A program made the translations under genes and the position numbers. A model generated the notes under the pieces. That model was not told where the DNA came from. It searched no databases and saw only the letters and a program-made list of their open reading frames with translations. DNA of 64,000 bases from Clostridiales bacterium VE202-21. GTDB lineage: Bacteria > Bacillota > Clostridia > Lachnospirales > Lachnospiraceae. Location of the stretch: positions 18,827 through 82,826 of the forward strand of contig BAIF02000123.1 of assembly GCA_000509105.1 (NCBI GenBank), read 5' to 3'. Below, piece by piece: positions 55,112-64,000 of this stretch (the first letter of the stretch is position 1; every line of letters starts with the position of its first letter).

Positions 55112-56171
55112 TTAAACCTCTTCCGCATGAACCAAATTTTTCATTTTTTCGTTTCCGTAATCATAAGATTCTCCCAGCAACGCCTCAAAGGAGTCTATTG
55201 AGCAGTCAGATGTGATGCGATTTCCACAGGCCAGCATAAATCTGCCGTTTTTACGGGCATATGTGTCTATCATAAATCTTACTTCTTCTCGAACTTCATC
55301 ACCCGTTCCAAATGGAATGGTCTTCTGTACATCAAATCCGGCCCAGATACAGATCTTATCACCATATAACTTTGCAATTCTTGCTTCTTCCATCGTATAT
55401 TTCTGAATTGGATGAATCACATCCAAACCAATTTCAATGAAGTGCGGTAAAAATAATTCAATATTTCCACATGAATGTAACCAGAAATGCATGTCCAGAG
55501 AATGGGCCTTATCAAACAGCTGTTTATAATAGGGTTTAAAAAATTCAACAAAAATTTTCTCGGAAAAAAAAAGGCCCTGTCTGTGTACCTATATCATCCG
55601 ACGTGAATATAGCATCTGCATTAAGTTCATTTTTAGCCCGCTCCATAACCTGCATATAAAAATTTGTCAGCTTCTGAAATAATCTGTGTACTTCATCCGG
55701 ATAAAAATAGAAATCCGTCAGCGCATTTTCCATTCCCCGCAATGACCATAGCCGTTCAAAAAAACAGTACCACCAGCAGGCGACTTTATATCTGGAGTCT
55801 TCCTTTCCTTTCTCCTTAAATATCCCCGGATATTTGGGGTCTGGAAAATGAGCAATAATCTCATCCAGCTCTTCCCAGTCTTCGATTAATATCTGCGCGT
55901 CATAGCTCGCTGATTCCTGTTTCTTTTGTTCTCTGTAAAGCCATTTGTACTCCGGATCATCTGCAGGTGCATCTGATACGTCCGGCATACATATTTGTAT
56001 GAACTGCGCATCACAAGGATACACTTCCATCAATTCTACCGCCCTTGCCTCATCTTTTCCCAATCTTTCTGCTGGGGTCCAGAAATCATAAATCATCGGA
56101 ATCCTTTCATAGGCATTTTTGCCTTCTATGATATGTTTTAATTGTTCTGCCGTAAACTCCTTGAATACCAT
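55112..56171 (-). pseudogene. Uroporphyrinogen decarboxylase-family (methyltransferase-like) gene, frameshifted at a T9 run
   Basis: Two frames together make a UroD-fold protein of about 350 residues. 55545-56171 carries the N-terminal half, ending in ADAIFTSDDIGTQTGPFFF. 55112-55492 carries HFWLHSCGNIELFLPHFIEI and GRFMLACGNRITSDC. The join is at 55564-55572, where nine T on the coding strand replace an expected eight; eight give GPFFSEKIFVEFFKPYY. HxC plus a later Cys suggests a zinc/thiol-type methyltransferase (MtaA/MtbA-like) rather than heme synthesis. AAGGAGG precedes the ATG. It closes the GH3 operon. Confidence 0.8.
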
Positions 56172-56246
56172 CTTTTGTGTCCTCCTTCCTGACTATCTAC
56201 AGATGTTTTCCAGTTAGTCAGCCCTATTATAAATCTTTTATCCACA

Positions 56247-58121
56247 CTAAAAACGAACCTCTATTGTTTCGCCTTTCCGTAAAAAAATCTTTTGAAATCC
56301 ACACAAACTTTTGTGCGGTATCCATTCATATTTTAATACTGTATATGCAGTATCATATTCCCCCACATTGTGGACTTCAACATGGTTCTCATCCACCCAT
56401 TTTTCCTGGATTTCAGAAAAGGTGAGGCCATAACCAAATTCATAAACTGGTTTCCCTTTATAAAATTTGTAAGTTCTATTATCCATTGAATAGTCTTTAA
56501 ATAAAGGCAGGTCTTCTACAGACCGATAAAACGTGACCGGCAGTCTTCCACTGGGACTGACATGTCCATATAAAATGTCTGCAAATGCTCTTCCGCCTTC
56601 CGCTCCCGGATAGAAACACTGCAGCACTGCTGAGCATTCCCTGTCCTGATTGTATAAATTCAAACAACTTCCTGATACATTAACAAACACTATTTTTTTC
56701 CCGGTCTTTACAATTGCCTCATATAATTTTTTTTGGGGCGCCGGAAATTCCAGGTCTTTTTTGTCTCCAGATAAAAAGCCATTATATTCATCGCCTTCTT
56801 CTCCTTCCATATAAGGATTCAGGCCCATAACCAAAACCACCACATCTGATTTCTGTGCAGCTATTATCGCTTCTCTCATTGGTTTCTCTGCCCACTCACG
56901 AACAGCATCATCATATAACTCACAGCCTCTGGCATACAGCACCTGTCCTTTCGCATTCTCCTGTATCCCTCTCAAAATTGTCGTATAATATGAAGGTGTT
57001 CCATTATAATTCCCCAATAAAACGGATACATCATCTGCATTCGGACCAATCACTGCAATTCTTACATCCTCTTTCAGCGGCAGTATGCCATCGTTTTTTA
57101 ATAACACGATGCTTTCCTGAGCCATTTTCCGATTTAACTCTCTATGTTTTTCACATTCCACAACTTCATAAGGTATCTTATCATACTCACAATCTGTATC
57201 AAACATTCCCAGTCGATATCTGGCTGTAAAAAGACGAACCACAGAATCTGTGATAGTTTCTTCTGATACCAATCCCATTGTTGCCGCTGTCTTCAACCAT
57301 TTATAAGCGTTTCCGCAATTTAGGTCACAGCCATTATTAACCGCCATCGCAGCACTCTCTGCTTCATTTTTAGTTGCCTTATGATATTTGTTAATGTCAC
57401 AGATTGCACCGCAATCTGATACAACATAACCATCGAAATGCAATTCCTGGCGGAGAATTTCCCGGAGCATTTTCTTACCGGCACTGCAAAGATCACCATT
57501 TACACTATTATAGGCTCCCATCACCGCAGAAGGGTCTGCATTATCTATGCAATATTTGAAAGCCCACAAATAAGTTTCATACAAATCCTTCTGCGTTACT
57601 TCCGCATTAAAACCATGTCTTTGGTCTTCCGGACCGCTGTGAACTGCATAATGCTTAATCGTAGCATCTACTTTTCGATATCTGCCATTTCCCTGCAATC
57701 CCTGAATAAATGCAACTGCCATTCTCCCTGTCAAATATGGATCTTCGCCATATGTTTCCTGCCCCCTGCCCCAGCGCGGATCCCTGAAAATATTTATATT
57801 CGGCGACCACATCGTCAGGCCCTGATAAATTTCTGTTTCTCCAAACTTCTTATATTCATTATATTTTGCCCTGGCTTCATCTGATATAGCATCTGCCACC
57901 GCATACATTAACTCCGTATTAAAGCTGGATGCCATGCCAATTGCCTGCGGAAACACGGTTGCTCTTCCTGATCTTGCCACACCATGCAAGCACTCATTCC
58001 ACCAGTTATATGCGGGAATTCCAAGTCGTTCGATAGGCAGTGCATCGTACCGCATCTGCGCCATTTTCTCAGCAAATGTCATTTTGGATACCAATAGTTC
58101 CGCTCGTTCTCTATCATTCAT
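56247..58121 (-). CDS. Glycoside hydrolase family 3 (beta-glucosidase/beta-xylosidase)
   Basis: A 624-residue GH3 enzyme without signal peptide, so probably cytoplasmic. The N-terminal barrel has NWWNECLHGVARSGRATVFP, NIFRDPRWGRGQETYGEDP, TIKHYAVHSGPEDQR and the nucleophile region FDGYVVSDCGAICDI (Asp in SDCG). The second domain has VVLVMGLNPYMEGEEGDEY. The C-terminal fibronectin-III-like part is short, ending GFQKIFLRKGETIEVRF. The NWWNE start resembles xylosidase/arabinosidase-type GH3s. It sits between two UroD-family genes; ATG follows AGGAG by 7 nt. Confidence 0.9.
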   Translation of the reverse strand: MNDRERAELLVSKMTFAEKMAQMRYDALPIERLGIPAYNWWNECLHGVARSGRATVFPQAIGMASSFNTELMYAVADAISDEARAKYNEYKKFGETEIYQGLTMWSPNINIFRDPRWGRGQETYGEDPYLTGRMAVAFIQGLQGNGRYRKVDATIKHYAVHSGPEDQRHGFNAEVTQKDLYETYLWAFKYCIDNADPSAVMGAYNSVNGDLCSAGKKMLREILRQELHFDGYVVSDCGAICDINKYHKATKNEAESAAMAVNNGCDLNCGNAYKWLKTAATMGLVSEETITDSVVRLFTARYRLGMFDTDCEYDKIPYEVVECEKHRELNRKMAQESIVLLKNDGILPLKEDVRIAVIGPNADDVSVLLGNYNGTPSYYTTILRGIQENAKGQVLYARGCELYDDAVREWAEKPMREAIIAAQKSDVVVLVMGLNPYMEGEEGDEYNGFLSGDKKDLEFPAPQKKLYEAIVKTGKKIVFVNVSGSCLNLYNQDRECSAVLQCFYPGAEGGRAFADILYGHVSPSGRLPVTFYRSVEDLPLFKDYSMDNRTYKFYKGKPVYEFGYGLTFSEIQEKWVDENHVEVHNVGEYDTAYTVLKYEWIPHKSLCGFQKIFLRKGETIEVRF

Positions 58122-58122
58122 A

Positions 58123-59169
58123 CTAATCTCCTAAATTGAAATACTTACAAAAAACTTCATATACATCCTGTTGTATCAGTTGTTCCGGATTCTCCATAAT
58201 GTAAATTATTGACGGATACTCGGGCTTCCAACAAGAAATAACTTTTTCTAAAAATTCTGTCACTGTACCAATTTGAGGATTGTCAGTATGGCAATAATGA
58301 GGAATTATTACAACCTTCCCTCCAAAAAATTCATAGATTTTATTCATATCCGATGAATATTGTGAGGCGAAATTTATAGAGCGAATATTTTTATTTTTCA
58401 TAATTTTATCAAAATATTCTTCTTTTGTAGTACAGCTATGCAACATAATACCACCAAATTCTTCTGATATTTTATTATTATAAGTAACACCGAATTCCTC
58501 ATACATATCCGGAGAAATCATACCCATTGTATCATCAGCAAGATATACGCCCTTTTCTTTCGGTGCCCAAATAAACGGCCAGGAAAGCGGCACAATGTTT
58601 TCACTAATCTTATACATTTCATGGATATACTCAATTTCTACTTCGGTTATAATTTCCAATGCTTTATGAACAGCATCCGATTCTTCCAGCAACGAACAAT
58701 AAAAATCTGCAGTCTCCCACATCATATCCAAAATACCCAATGGATTCTGAATATCACCCACCCGAATTGGAATCTCTCCCTGGGTTTTATCTGCCATATA
58801 TTTCAATATCTCAATTTGCCGGCCAATTACCCCCGTCTTAATATCATTCACCTTTAATTTGTACACATCCTCCGGCGAAAAAATAATCGGGCCTTCCAAA
58901 TAAGTATGTCCATCAGCAAAAACCCGTTCTTCTCCGCCAAAAAGACACGGCAATATATGTGTACCAAACATGCAGTCCATTACTCCCACATTATCTGTTC
59001 TTCCTGCATTTAAAGCTTCGTATTTCTGATAACGGTTTTGATATATTTGCTCAATACTTTTATTCACGCTCAGGCTCTGATAACGAAATGCCGGCTCTTC
59101 CAAAACAAATCCCGGTCTATTTACCTCCACCATATTCCAAATGTCTTTTAAAAAGTCTTTTCCTTTCAT
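58123..59169 (-). CDS. Uroporphyrinogen decarboxylase-family (methyltransferase-like) protein
   Basis: About 348 residues with the UroD fold. GIMLHSCTTKEEYFDKIM keeps the HxC pair and IIPHYCHTDNPQIGT a later His/Cys. The N-terminal arginines needed for porphyrin binding in true HemE are not obvious, so a methyl-transfer or related role is more likely. ATG at 59169, with AGAGGTGAG upstream, is preferred over GTG at 59181. It begins 4 nt after the histidine kinase stop and ends 1 nt before the GH3 start, so these genes form one operon. Substrate unknown. Confidence 0.75.
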   Translation of the reverse strand: MKGKDFLKDIWNMVEVNRPGFVLEEPAFRYQSLSVNKSIEQIYQNRYQKYEALNAGRTDNVGVMDCMFGTHILPCLFGGEERVFADGHTYLEGPIIFSPEDVYKLKVNDIKTGVIGRQIEILKYMADKTQGEIPIRVGDIQNPLGILDMMWETADFYCSLLEESDAVHKALEIITEVEIEYIHEMYKISENIVPLSWPFIWAPKEKGVYLADDTMGMISPDMYEEFGVTYNNKISEEFGGIMLHSCTTKEEYFDKIMKNKNIRSINFASQYSSDMNKIYEFFGGKVVIIPHYCHTDNPQIGTVTEFLEKVISCWKPEYPSIIYIMENPEQLIQQDVYEVFCKYFNLGD

Positions 59170-59173
59170 ATAG

Positions 59174-60313
59174 CTACTCACCTCTTCTATTCATCGGTAA
59201 AAATACAGACACAACAGTACCCATATCTTTTTTACTATTTATTTTAATACCCGCCTTTTCTCCATATAATAACGCTAATCTTTGCTGCACATTTGCAAGG
59301 CCGATTGACATATGTTTTTCTTTCGATATGTTCTTACGGTACAATATATCTTCTATTTGTTCCTTATTAATCCCACATCCGTTATCAAATACATCTACTA
59401 TAATCTGGTCATCATTAATTTTGCCTCTGATTATAAGTTTTTTTTCATCTTCCATTCCAGAGAAACCGTGTTCTATAGCATTTTCTACTATTGGAAGTAT
59501 AATATGTTTTGGTATGTACTCATAATACAAATCTTCTTCAATCTTCTCGTCTAAAGATAACTGATTTCCAAATCTATAAAACTGTATCTTCATATAGTTA
59601 TCGATAGCATCTAGTTCCTTTTCGAACGGTATTATTTCATTTTTTTCCAAAGAAAACCTCATCAATTTTCCAAATGCCTGTGAAACCTCAACAATTTCAT
59701 TCTCTCCATGTATCTGTGCTAACCAGTGGATGGTATCTAATGTATTATAAAAAAAATGAGGGTTAATCTGCATTTGCAGCATTTTTATTTGAGCCTCCTG
59801 CTTTAATTTTTCTTCCTGTAAGTTTCTTTCTACTAATCGGCCCATATCTAAAATCATCTGATTATAGCATCTGCGTAAATTACCAATCTCATCATTATAT
59901 TTAGCAGAGATGGTCATATCAAAATTCCCCCTGGAAAATTCTTTCATTGAATATTCCAAATCAATAATAGGTTTTGATATAGTACGGGACATGGCAATGC
60001 TTATAAGCACCATTAAAACAACCAATACTAGGAATAGGCCTATTGCAAGCCACCGAATCAAAACAAGATCTAAATTAATTTTATCTATATTTTGTATACA
60101 TAAAAGTGACCAATCATTGCTCGTTAATGGGTAACTATATCTTTTACTATTCTCTTTCGGAATTTGTATGCCGTTTATTTCATTTCCATCCTCATTCAAT
60201 AAATAGCACATTCCAACACCTTGCATTTCAAAATCATCCAAAATATCATAAAAATACGCTTTATCTACATATACAGCCATTACTCCTAGCCCCCTATAAC
60301 CAAAAAATAGCAC
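59174..60313 (-). pseudogene. YesM-type sensor histidine kinase, 5'-truncated
   Basis: The product has the tail of an extracellular sensor domain, one membrane segment (LVLIRWLAIGLFLVLVVLM), a HAMP domain (about residues 115-165), the His_kinase domain with QINPHFFYNTLDTIHWLAQI, and HATPase_c with VENAIEHGF and DNGCGINKEQIED. This is the LytS/YesM class that pairs with AraC-type response regulators in sugar uptake. The first membrane segment and most of the sensor domain (about 200 residues) are missing. The frame breaks up near 60300-60330, where a plus-strand gene fragment begins, so the truncation is a rearrangement or a misjoin. Confidence 0.85.
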
Positions 60314-61197
60314 AGGAACTTCCGCCAGAAGAAGAAGGTGATATCATTTCTATTTATGGGGATGATCCTGATTTCAAACCGCTAAAGCATGGGTATTCCC
60401 AATGGGGATATAAATTAGAATCATTCGGAGAAACAATGGGAGAAGTTCGCAATCCCCCACTTGGGCGTTGGGATAATTTTGAACATTGGAAAGCAAATTT
60501 ACCAGATTTCACATCAAATAGCCGATATCGTGAATCTCATATAATGAGAAAAAAATACCCGGATAAATTTTTGATTGGCGGTTTAAGTATGATGATGATG
60601 GAGATCATCAATCTGCGCGGATATGCGAATTGTATGATGGATTATTATGATGAGGAAGCCAATTTGAACCAATTAATTGACTGTATCTATGATGCAGGCA
60701 AAAAAATGGTTGACGGATATGCCAATGCCGGACTTGATGCGGTGATCGCATGGGAAGATTGGGGACTTCAAAATGGCCCTATGATATCGTACGATTTGTG
60801 GAAGGATTTTTATTATGAGCGTATGAAAGATTTTGTAAACTATGTACACGGTAAAAACATGAAATACATATTACATTCTTGCGGGCATATTATTTATCTT
60901 CTAGATACATTTATCGAAATGGGAATTGATGTTATTCAATTGGATCAGCAAATGAATATGGGGCTTGATATCCTTAGCCAGTGGAAAGATAAAATCTGTT
61001 TCTGGTGTCCAATAGATATTCAATCCAGTCCTGCCATGACCCCTGAACAGATGAAAGAATATACTGCTAAGATGATACAAGCGCTCTGTTCAAAAAAAGG
61101 TGGATTTATGTACAAAATCTATTCACAGCCAGCCGCTATACATATATCCCCCAAACAATTGCAATATGAAATATCACTAATGAAAAATGCCCTGTAA
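60300..61197 (+). pseudogene. Uroporphyrinogen decarboxylase-family gene, 5'-truncated
   Basis: From about 60300 the plus-strand frame reads QKIAQELPPEEEGDIISIYG and continues as a UroD-fold protein: WGYKLESFGETMGEV, AGLDAVIAWEDWGLQNGPMI, MKYILHSCGHIIYLLDTFIE. It ends with KQLQYEISLMKNAL. The first ~60-100 residues of the family are absent; the sequence upstream in this frame is antisense kinase gene. It is followed by a strong terminator. It is a third UroD-family gene in this region, on the opposite strand from the other two. Confidence 0.8.
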
Positions 61198-61224
61198 ATA
61201 TCTCATACTGCTATTTATCACATA

Positions 61225-61271
61225 GAAAGATAAGGGCTGCTACGTAAAGGCAAGCCCTATCTTTCTTTTTT
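61225..61271 (+). terminator. Intrinsic terminator after the truncated UroD-family gene
   Basis: AGAAAGAT-AAGGGCT pairs with AGCCCT-ATCTTTCT around a ~15-nt loop (61225-61266), followed by TTTTTT. It ends the plus-strand transcript. Confidence 0.85.
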
Positions 61272-61315
61272 ATCTTGTTTCAGATGTGGCGGCGCAACAG
61301 TTTAGTTTTCCCCTC

Positions 61316-62926
61316 CTACTCCCAGCTATCCCACTTGTCTGCGAGGTTGTTGATTTGGTTTTCGAATTTAGCCTTATCTTTGTTGGCAATGCCTTGATTT
61401 CTGTATATAACATCCAGAAGTCTTTTGCCTGCCGCAAGCAGTCTTTCGAATGCTGCGTCTGCTTTCTTCTGGGTTGGTTTCTTCGCCTTTACTGGGATTT
61501 TGACGCCCTCGTCGAGGATTTCGTTGGTTAACAGGTCGACTTCACAGCTTGGGAATGGCGCCCAGGTTGGGTGCCCCAGCTTCTCCTGTATCGTTTCTGC
61601 AAATTCTTCTGTTACTTTGTCTGATCCATGTACAACAAAAACTCTCTCCAGAGGTGTTTTGAATCCTCCCAGCCAGTCCAGAAGGCCGTTCATATCAGCA
61701 TGGCCGCTGACCCCGTGAAGACTCTCTATCCGGGCACGCACTTCGATTGGCTCACCAAATATCTTGACATTCTTGTCTCCATCCAGCAGCCTTCTTCCCA
61801 AAGTACCGTTTGCCTGATATCCTACAAATAAAATGGTACACTCCGGCCTCCACAAGTTGTGTTTGAGATGATGCCTGATGCGGCCGGCATCACACATACC
61901 AGAGGCCGATATGATTACTTTTGGCTTTTCAATAAAATTAATCATTCTGGAATCATCACTGGTTGTCGAGGTTTTTAATCCTGGAAAAACCAGGGGGTTG
62001 ATTCCTTCATTTACCAGCTTAATTGCTTCCTCATCAAAGCATTCCCGCATGTTTTTGGTAAAGACTTTTGTAGCCTCAATGGCAAGCGGACTGTCCAGAT
62101 AAACCTCAAAATCGGGATATTCCTTCAGCAGCTTCCGCTCTTTGATCTCTCGGATAAAATACAGCATCTCCTGCGTTCTGCCGACTGCAAAGGATGGAAT
62201 AACCACGTTGCCGCCCCGCTCAAATGTTTCCCGCAGAACCATTGTGAAATCCTTCAGGTAATCGATCTTCTCTGTAGAATGGACACGGTTCCCGTAGGTG
62301 GATTCAATCACTACATAGTCCGCCGATTCGGTATAACTTGGATCTTTGATGATAGGCTGATTTGTATTGCCTACATCTCCGGAAAATACAATCTTCTTTG
62401 TAGTATCTCCCTCCGCAATCCATACCTCGATGCTCGCAGATCCCAGCAGATGCCCCACGTCTGTAAAACGTACTTCAATGCCATCACAGATCCGGATACG
62501 TTCCTGATATTGACAGGGTACAATCAGCTCTATCGCATCCAGCGCATCTTGAAGTATATAGATGGGTTCATACACCGGCTGCCCTGCACGCCTGCCCTTT
62601 CTGTTGCGCCATTCCGCCTCAAATTCCTGAATATGCGCACTGTCACGAAGCATAATGTTACACAGATCCGCCGTTGCATAAGTTGTGATAATCTGGCCTT
62701 TAAACCCATTTTTCGTAAGTAAAGGCAGCATGCCCGAATGGTCAATATGCGCATGGGTTAAAAACACATAGTCGATATCTGTCTCCGGAATCGGAAGCCC
62801 CGGATTCTCATACAGATCCGGGCCCTGTTCCATGCCGCAGTCAACCAGAATGTTTTTACCTGCCGCCTGCAGCAGATGACAACTTCCCGTCACTTCATGG
62901 GCTGCTCCAATAAATGTCAGTTTCAT
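61316..62926 (-). CDS. Beta-CASP metallo-beta-lactamase-fold hydrolase (RNA-processing type)
   Basis: A 536-residue MBL-fold protein with THAHIDHSGMLPLL (HxHxDH metal motif), GHLLGSASIEVWI, VFSGDVGN, the beta-CASP insert (about residues 185-390) with VVIPSFAVGRTQEMLYFIRE, and the C-terminal RNA-specificity motif HGVSGHADMNGLLDWL. It belongs with CPSF-73/RNase-J-like proteins that cut RNA, although bacterial members of this branch are poorly characterised. ATG at 62926 follows GGTGA. A Lys-rich helical tail of about 90 residues ends the protein. Confidence 0.88.
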   Translation of the reverse strand: MKLTFIGAAHEVTGSCHLLQAAGKNILVDCGMEQGPDLYENPGLPIPETDIDYVFLTHAHIDHSGMLPLLTKNGFKGQIITTYATADLCNIMLRDSAHIQEFEAEWRNRKGRRAGQPVYEPIYILQDALDAIELIVPCQYQERIRICDGIEVRFTDVGHLLGSASIEVWIAEGDTTKKIVFSGDVGNTNQPIIKDPSYTESADYVVIESTYGNRVHSTEKIDYLKDFTMVLRETFERGGNVVIPSFAVGRTQEMLYFIREIKERKLLKEYPDFEVYLDSPLAIEATKVFTKNMRECFDEEAIKLVNEGINPLVFPGLKTSTTSDDSRMINFIEKPKVIISASGMCDAGRIRHHLKHNLWRPECTILFVGYQANGTLGRRLLDGDKNVKIFGEPIEVRARIESLHGVSGHADMNGLLDWLGGFKTPLERVFVVHGSDKVTEEFAETIQEKLGHPTWAPFPSCEVDLLTNEILDEGVKIPVKAKKPTQKKADAAFERLLAAGKRLLDVIYRNQGIANKDKAKFENQINNLADKWDSWE

Positions 62927-63020
62927 AAGCTTCACCAACCCTTTTCTTTTCATTGTATCATCTTTTGCCCAAAACTAGTAGTCCGTACTTTTGGAAAATA
63001 GATGGGGCAGAAAGCGGTAC

Positions 63021-63050
63021 GCAACAGTTCAGATAAGCCAGAACGGTTAC
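63021..63050. repeat. Degenerate palindrome of the AACAGTTCAG family
   Basis: GCAACAGTTCAG (63021-63032) pairs imperfectly (9 of 12) with CAGAACGGTTAC (63039-63050). It resembles the perfect copies at 50870-50899 and 55035-55060 and lies in the short gap between two minus-strand genes. Confidence 0.5.
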
Positions 63051-63085
63051 AGCGGTGCGCCTTTTGGAGCTGGCTTCTTTATCAG

Positions 63086-63919
63086 TTATATTTCTATATT
63101 AAACTTTTCCTTTATCAATGGTTCGATTTCTTCTAATTGCTCACTGATTTTTTCTGTAACAAGGCCTTTTGTTGTTACCTCTTTATATATATCGTCTCTT
63201 ATCGACCGATACCCTCCGTCGATTCTAAGGTTAAAGACTCTGTGGGCACAGAATAAAGACTCTTTTTTAGTCGATTTATAGTAGTTTAAGAAGTTGAAGT
63301 CTGTGTCAAAGCATGCGATGTCGGAAATAACCACTTCTATTCTTTCGGTCTGAGGTGCTTTTCCCGGTTCGACTTCTTGTTTGATACGGGTTTTGCGATG
63401 GATTGCTAACCAGCCTCTCATGCAGGGAACGACACGGAATGACTCATCTCCAAAGGTCTGCCATTCTTCGGTTTCGATGTTTAGTGCGCCTGACGGCATT
63501 GGCCCGCCAAGGCCGACGTCGCAAAAGTATTCTGCACCGTCTAGCTTTACCAGAGTTCCCCTGTGGTCAATTGGCCATCTCAGGTCATTTTTTCCCAATA
63601 AAACTCTTGTAAAACATGGTCTTGCATCATATCCAAGGCTGACGACCAGACGGTAAAATAAGCCGTTTAATTCCAGACAGTAGCCGCCTCTTGTACCCTG
63701 AATAATTTTCTGGAACAAATAATCTCCATCCAGGCATACTTCCTTATGGAAGTCGTAGCTGTCTAAGTTTTCAAATGCAATCGTGCACTGATGGCGATAG
63801 ATCAGCTCGTCTAATACTTCTCTGGTAGGTCCCTTCACCGGAGGCATTCCTATACGATCCAGATATTGCTTGATTTGTTCGGGAGAAAATTTTTTGATTA
63901 TATCTCTCACTTCTTCCAT
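63086..63919 (-). CDS. nat: Arylamine N-acetyltransferase
   Basis: A 277-residue NAT. The catalytic Cys-His-Asp triad is in GTRGGYCLELNGLFYRL, WPIDHRGTLVKL and FCDVGLGGPMPSGAL. The family moves acetyl from acetyl-CoA to arylamines and hydrazines, in some bacteria as part of amide biosynthesis. Length is normal for the family. The ribosome site before the ATG is weak. The 81 bp to the window end show nothing further. Confidence 0.93.
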   Translation of the reverse strand: MEEVRDIIKKFSPEQIKQYLDRIGMPPVKGPTREVLDELIYRHQCTIAFENLDSYDFHKEVCLDGDYLFQKIIQGTRGGYCLELNGLFYRLVVSLGYDARPCFTRVLLGKNDLRWPIDHRGTLVKLDGAEYFCDVGLGGPMPSGALNIETEEWQTFGDESFRVVPCMRGWLAIHRKTRIKQEVEPGKAPQTERIEVVISDIACFDTDFNFLNYYKSTKKESLFCAHRVFNLRIDGGYRSIRDDIYKEVTTKGLVTEKISEQLEEIEPLIKEKFNIEI

Positions 63920-64000
63920 ATTCTGACACCAATCCTTTCTCTTCTATTCCTCTTTTATTATAAATGGTCGTTCCCCATTTATTTTCCTCCTCAGCTTTCC

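Noticed and set aside
56247..58121. GH3 gene as a truncated pseudogene because its C-terminal domain is short
   Set aside because: The final GFQKI..LRKGETIEV segment, which normally ends the fibronectin-III-like domain, is present, so the gene looks complete though compact.

Overview
The window looks like chromosomal DNA of a spore-forming Lachnospiraceae (Clostridium cluster XIVa) bacterium. It carries a SigG-type sporulation sigma factor, a DUF4474 protein, a cytidylate-kinase-like protein and a fused SecDF. Shine-Dalgarno sites are strong AGGAGG types. Genus cannot be fixed from the sequence alone.

Layout. (1) 17-952: an AraC-type regulator, possibly cut by the window edge. (2) 1279-29482, all minus strand: a long Wzx/Wzy-type surface polysaccharide locus. 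It is read from an LCP cell-wall ligase, through UDP-sugar 4,6-dehydratase, aminotransferase, priming sugar-phosphate transferase, glycosyltransferases, polymerase and flippase. It ends in an AT-rich distal part (about 1.3-14.5 kb) with a second flippase, two acyltransferase remnants, GT-C-like membrane proteins, and an RffA / ketopantoate-reductase-like / ATP-grasp cassette that may make and N-acylate an amino sugar. The composition break falls inside one GT-C-like gene. (3) 29630-46679: mostly housekeeping genes: secDF, a kinase-like gene, a dicarboxylate symporter, an RmlD-like reductase carrying an in-frame repeat insertion, DUF4474, a metallophosphoesterase, mntP with a probable Mn riboswitch, a PrsA-like lipoprotein, mfd, pth, a HAD phosphatase and sigG. 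(4) 47615-54504: a tight polyamine operon, speA-speE-carboxyspermidine dehydrogenase-nspC-aguA-aguB, behind a ~450-nt leader with an intrinsic terminator. (5) 55112-61197: a GH3 glycosidase with UroD-type methyltransferase-like genes and a histidine kinase. Two 5'-truncated genes meet head to head near 60.3 kb. (6) 61316-63919: a beta-CASP metallo-hydrolase and an arylamine N-acetyltransferase.

The most striking unexplained feature is a family of four ~300-350 bp palindromic elements (32.6, 33.6, 46.8 and 47.3 kb) plus a short solo relative (39.06 kb). Each has a one-sided box (GGATGMACNCA) next to a long stem of 52-82 bp. The stem sequence differs between copies, but the inner architecture is kept. 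A branched core has a 6-bp helix, a 4x4 internal loop, an 11-bp helix and an ATCA/ATCG tetraloop, with compensatory base changes between copies. I do not recognise it as a named element. A second family of small palindromic units is inserted in frame inside one coding gene and forms the 3' end of another.

Caution: five genes are broken by single-base indels at or beside homopolymers (T4G3, G7, A7, T9, A7) and one by an in-frame amber codon. This could be real decay, phase variation or sequencing error. The sequence alone cannot decide.
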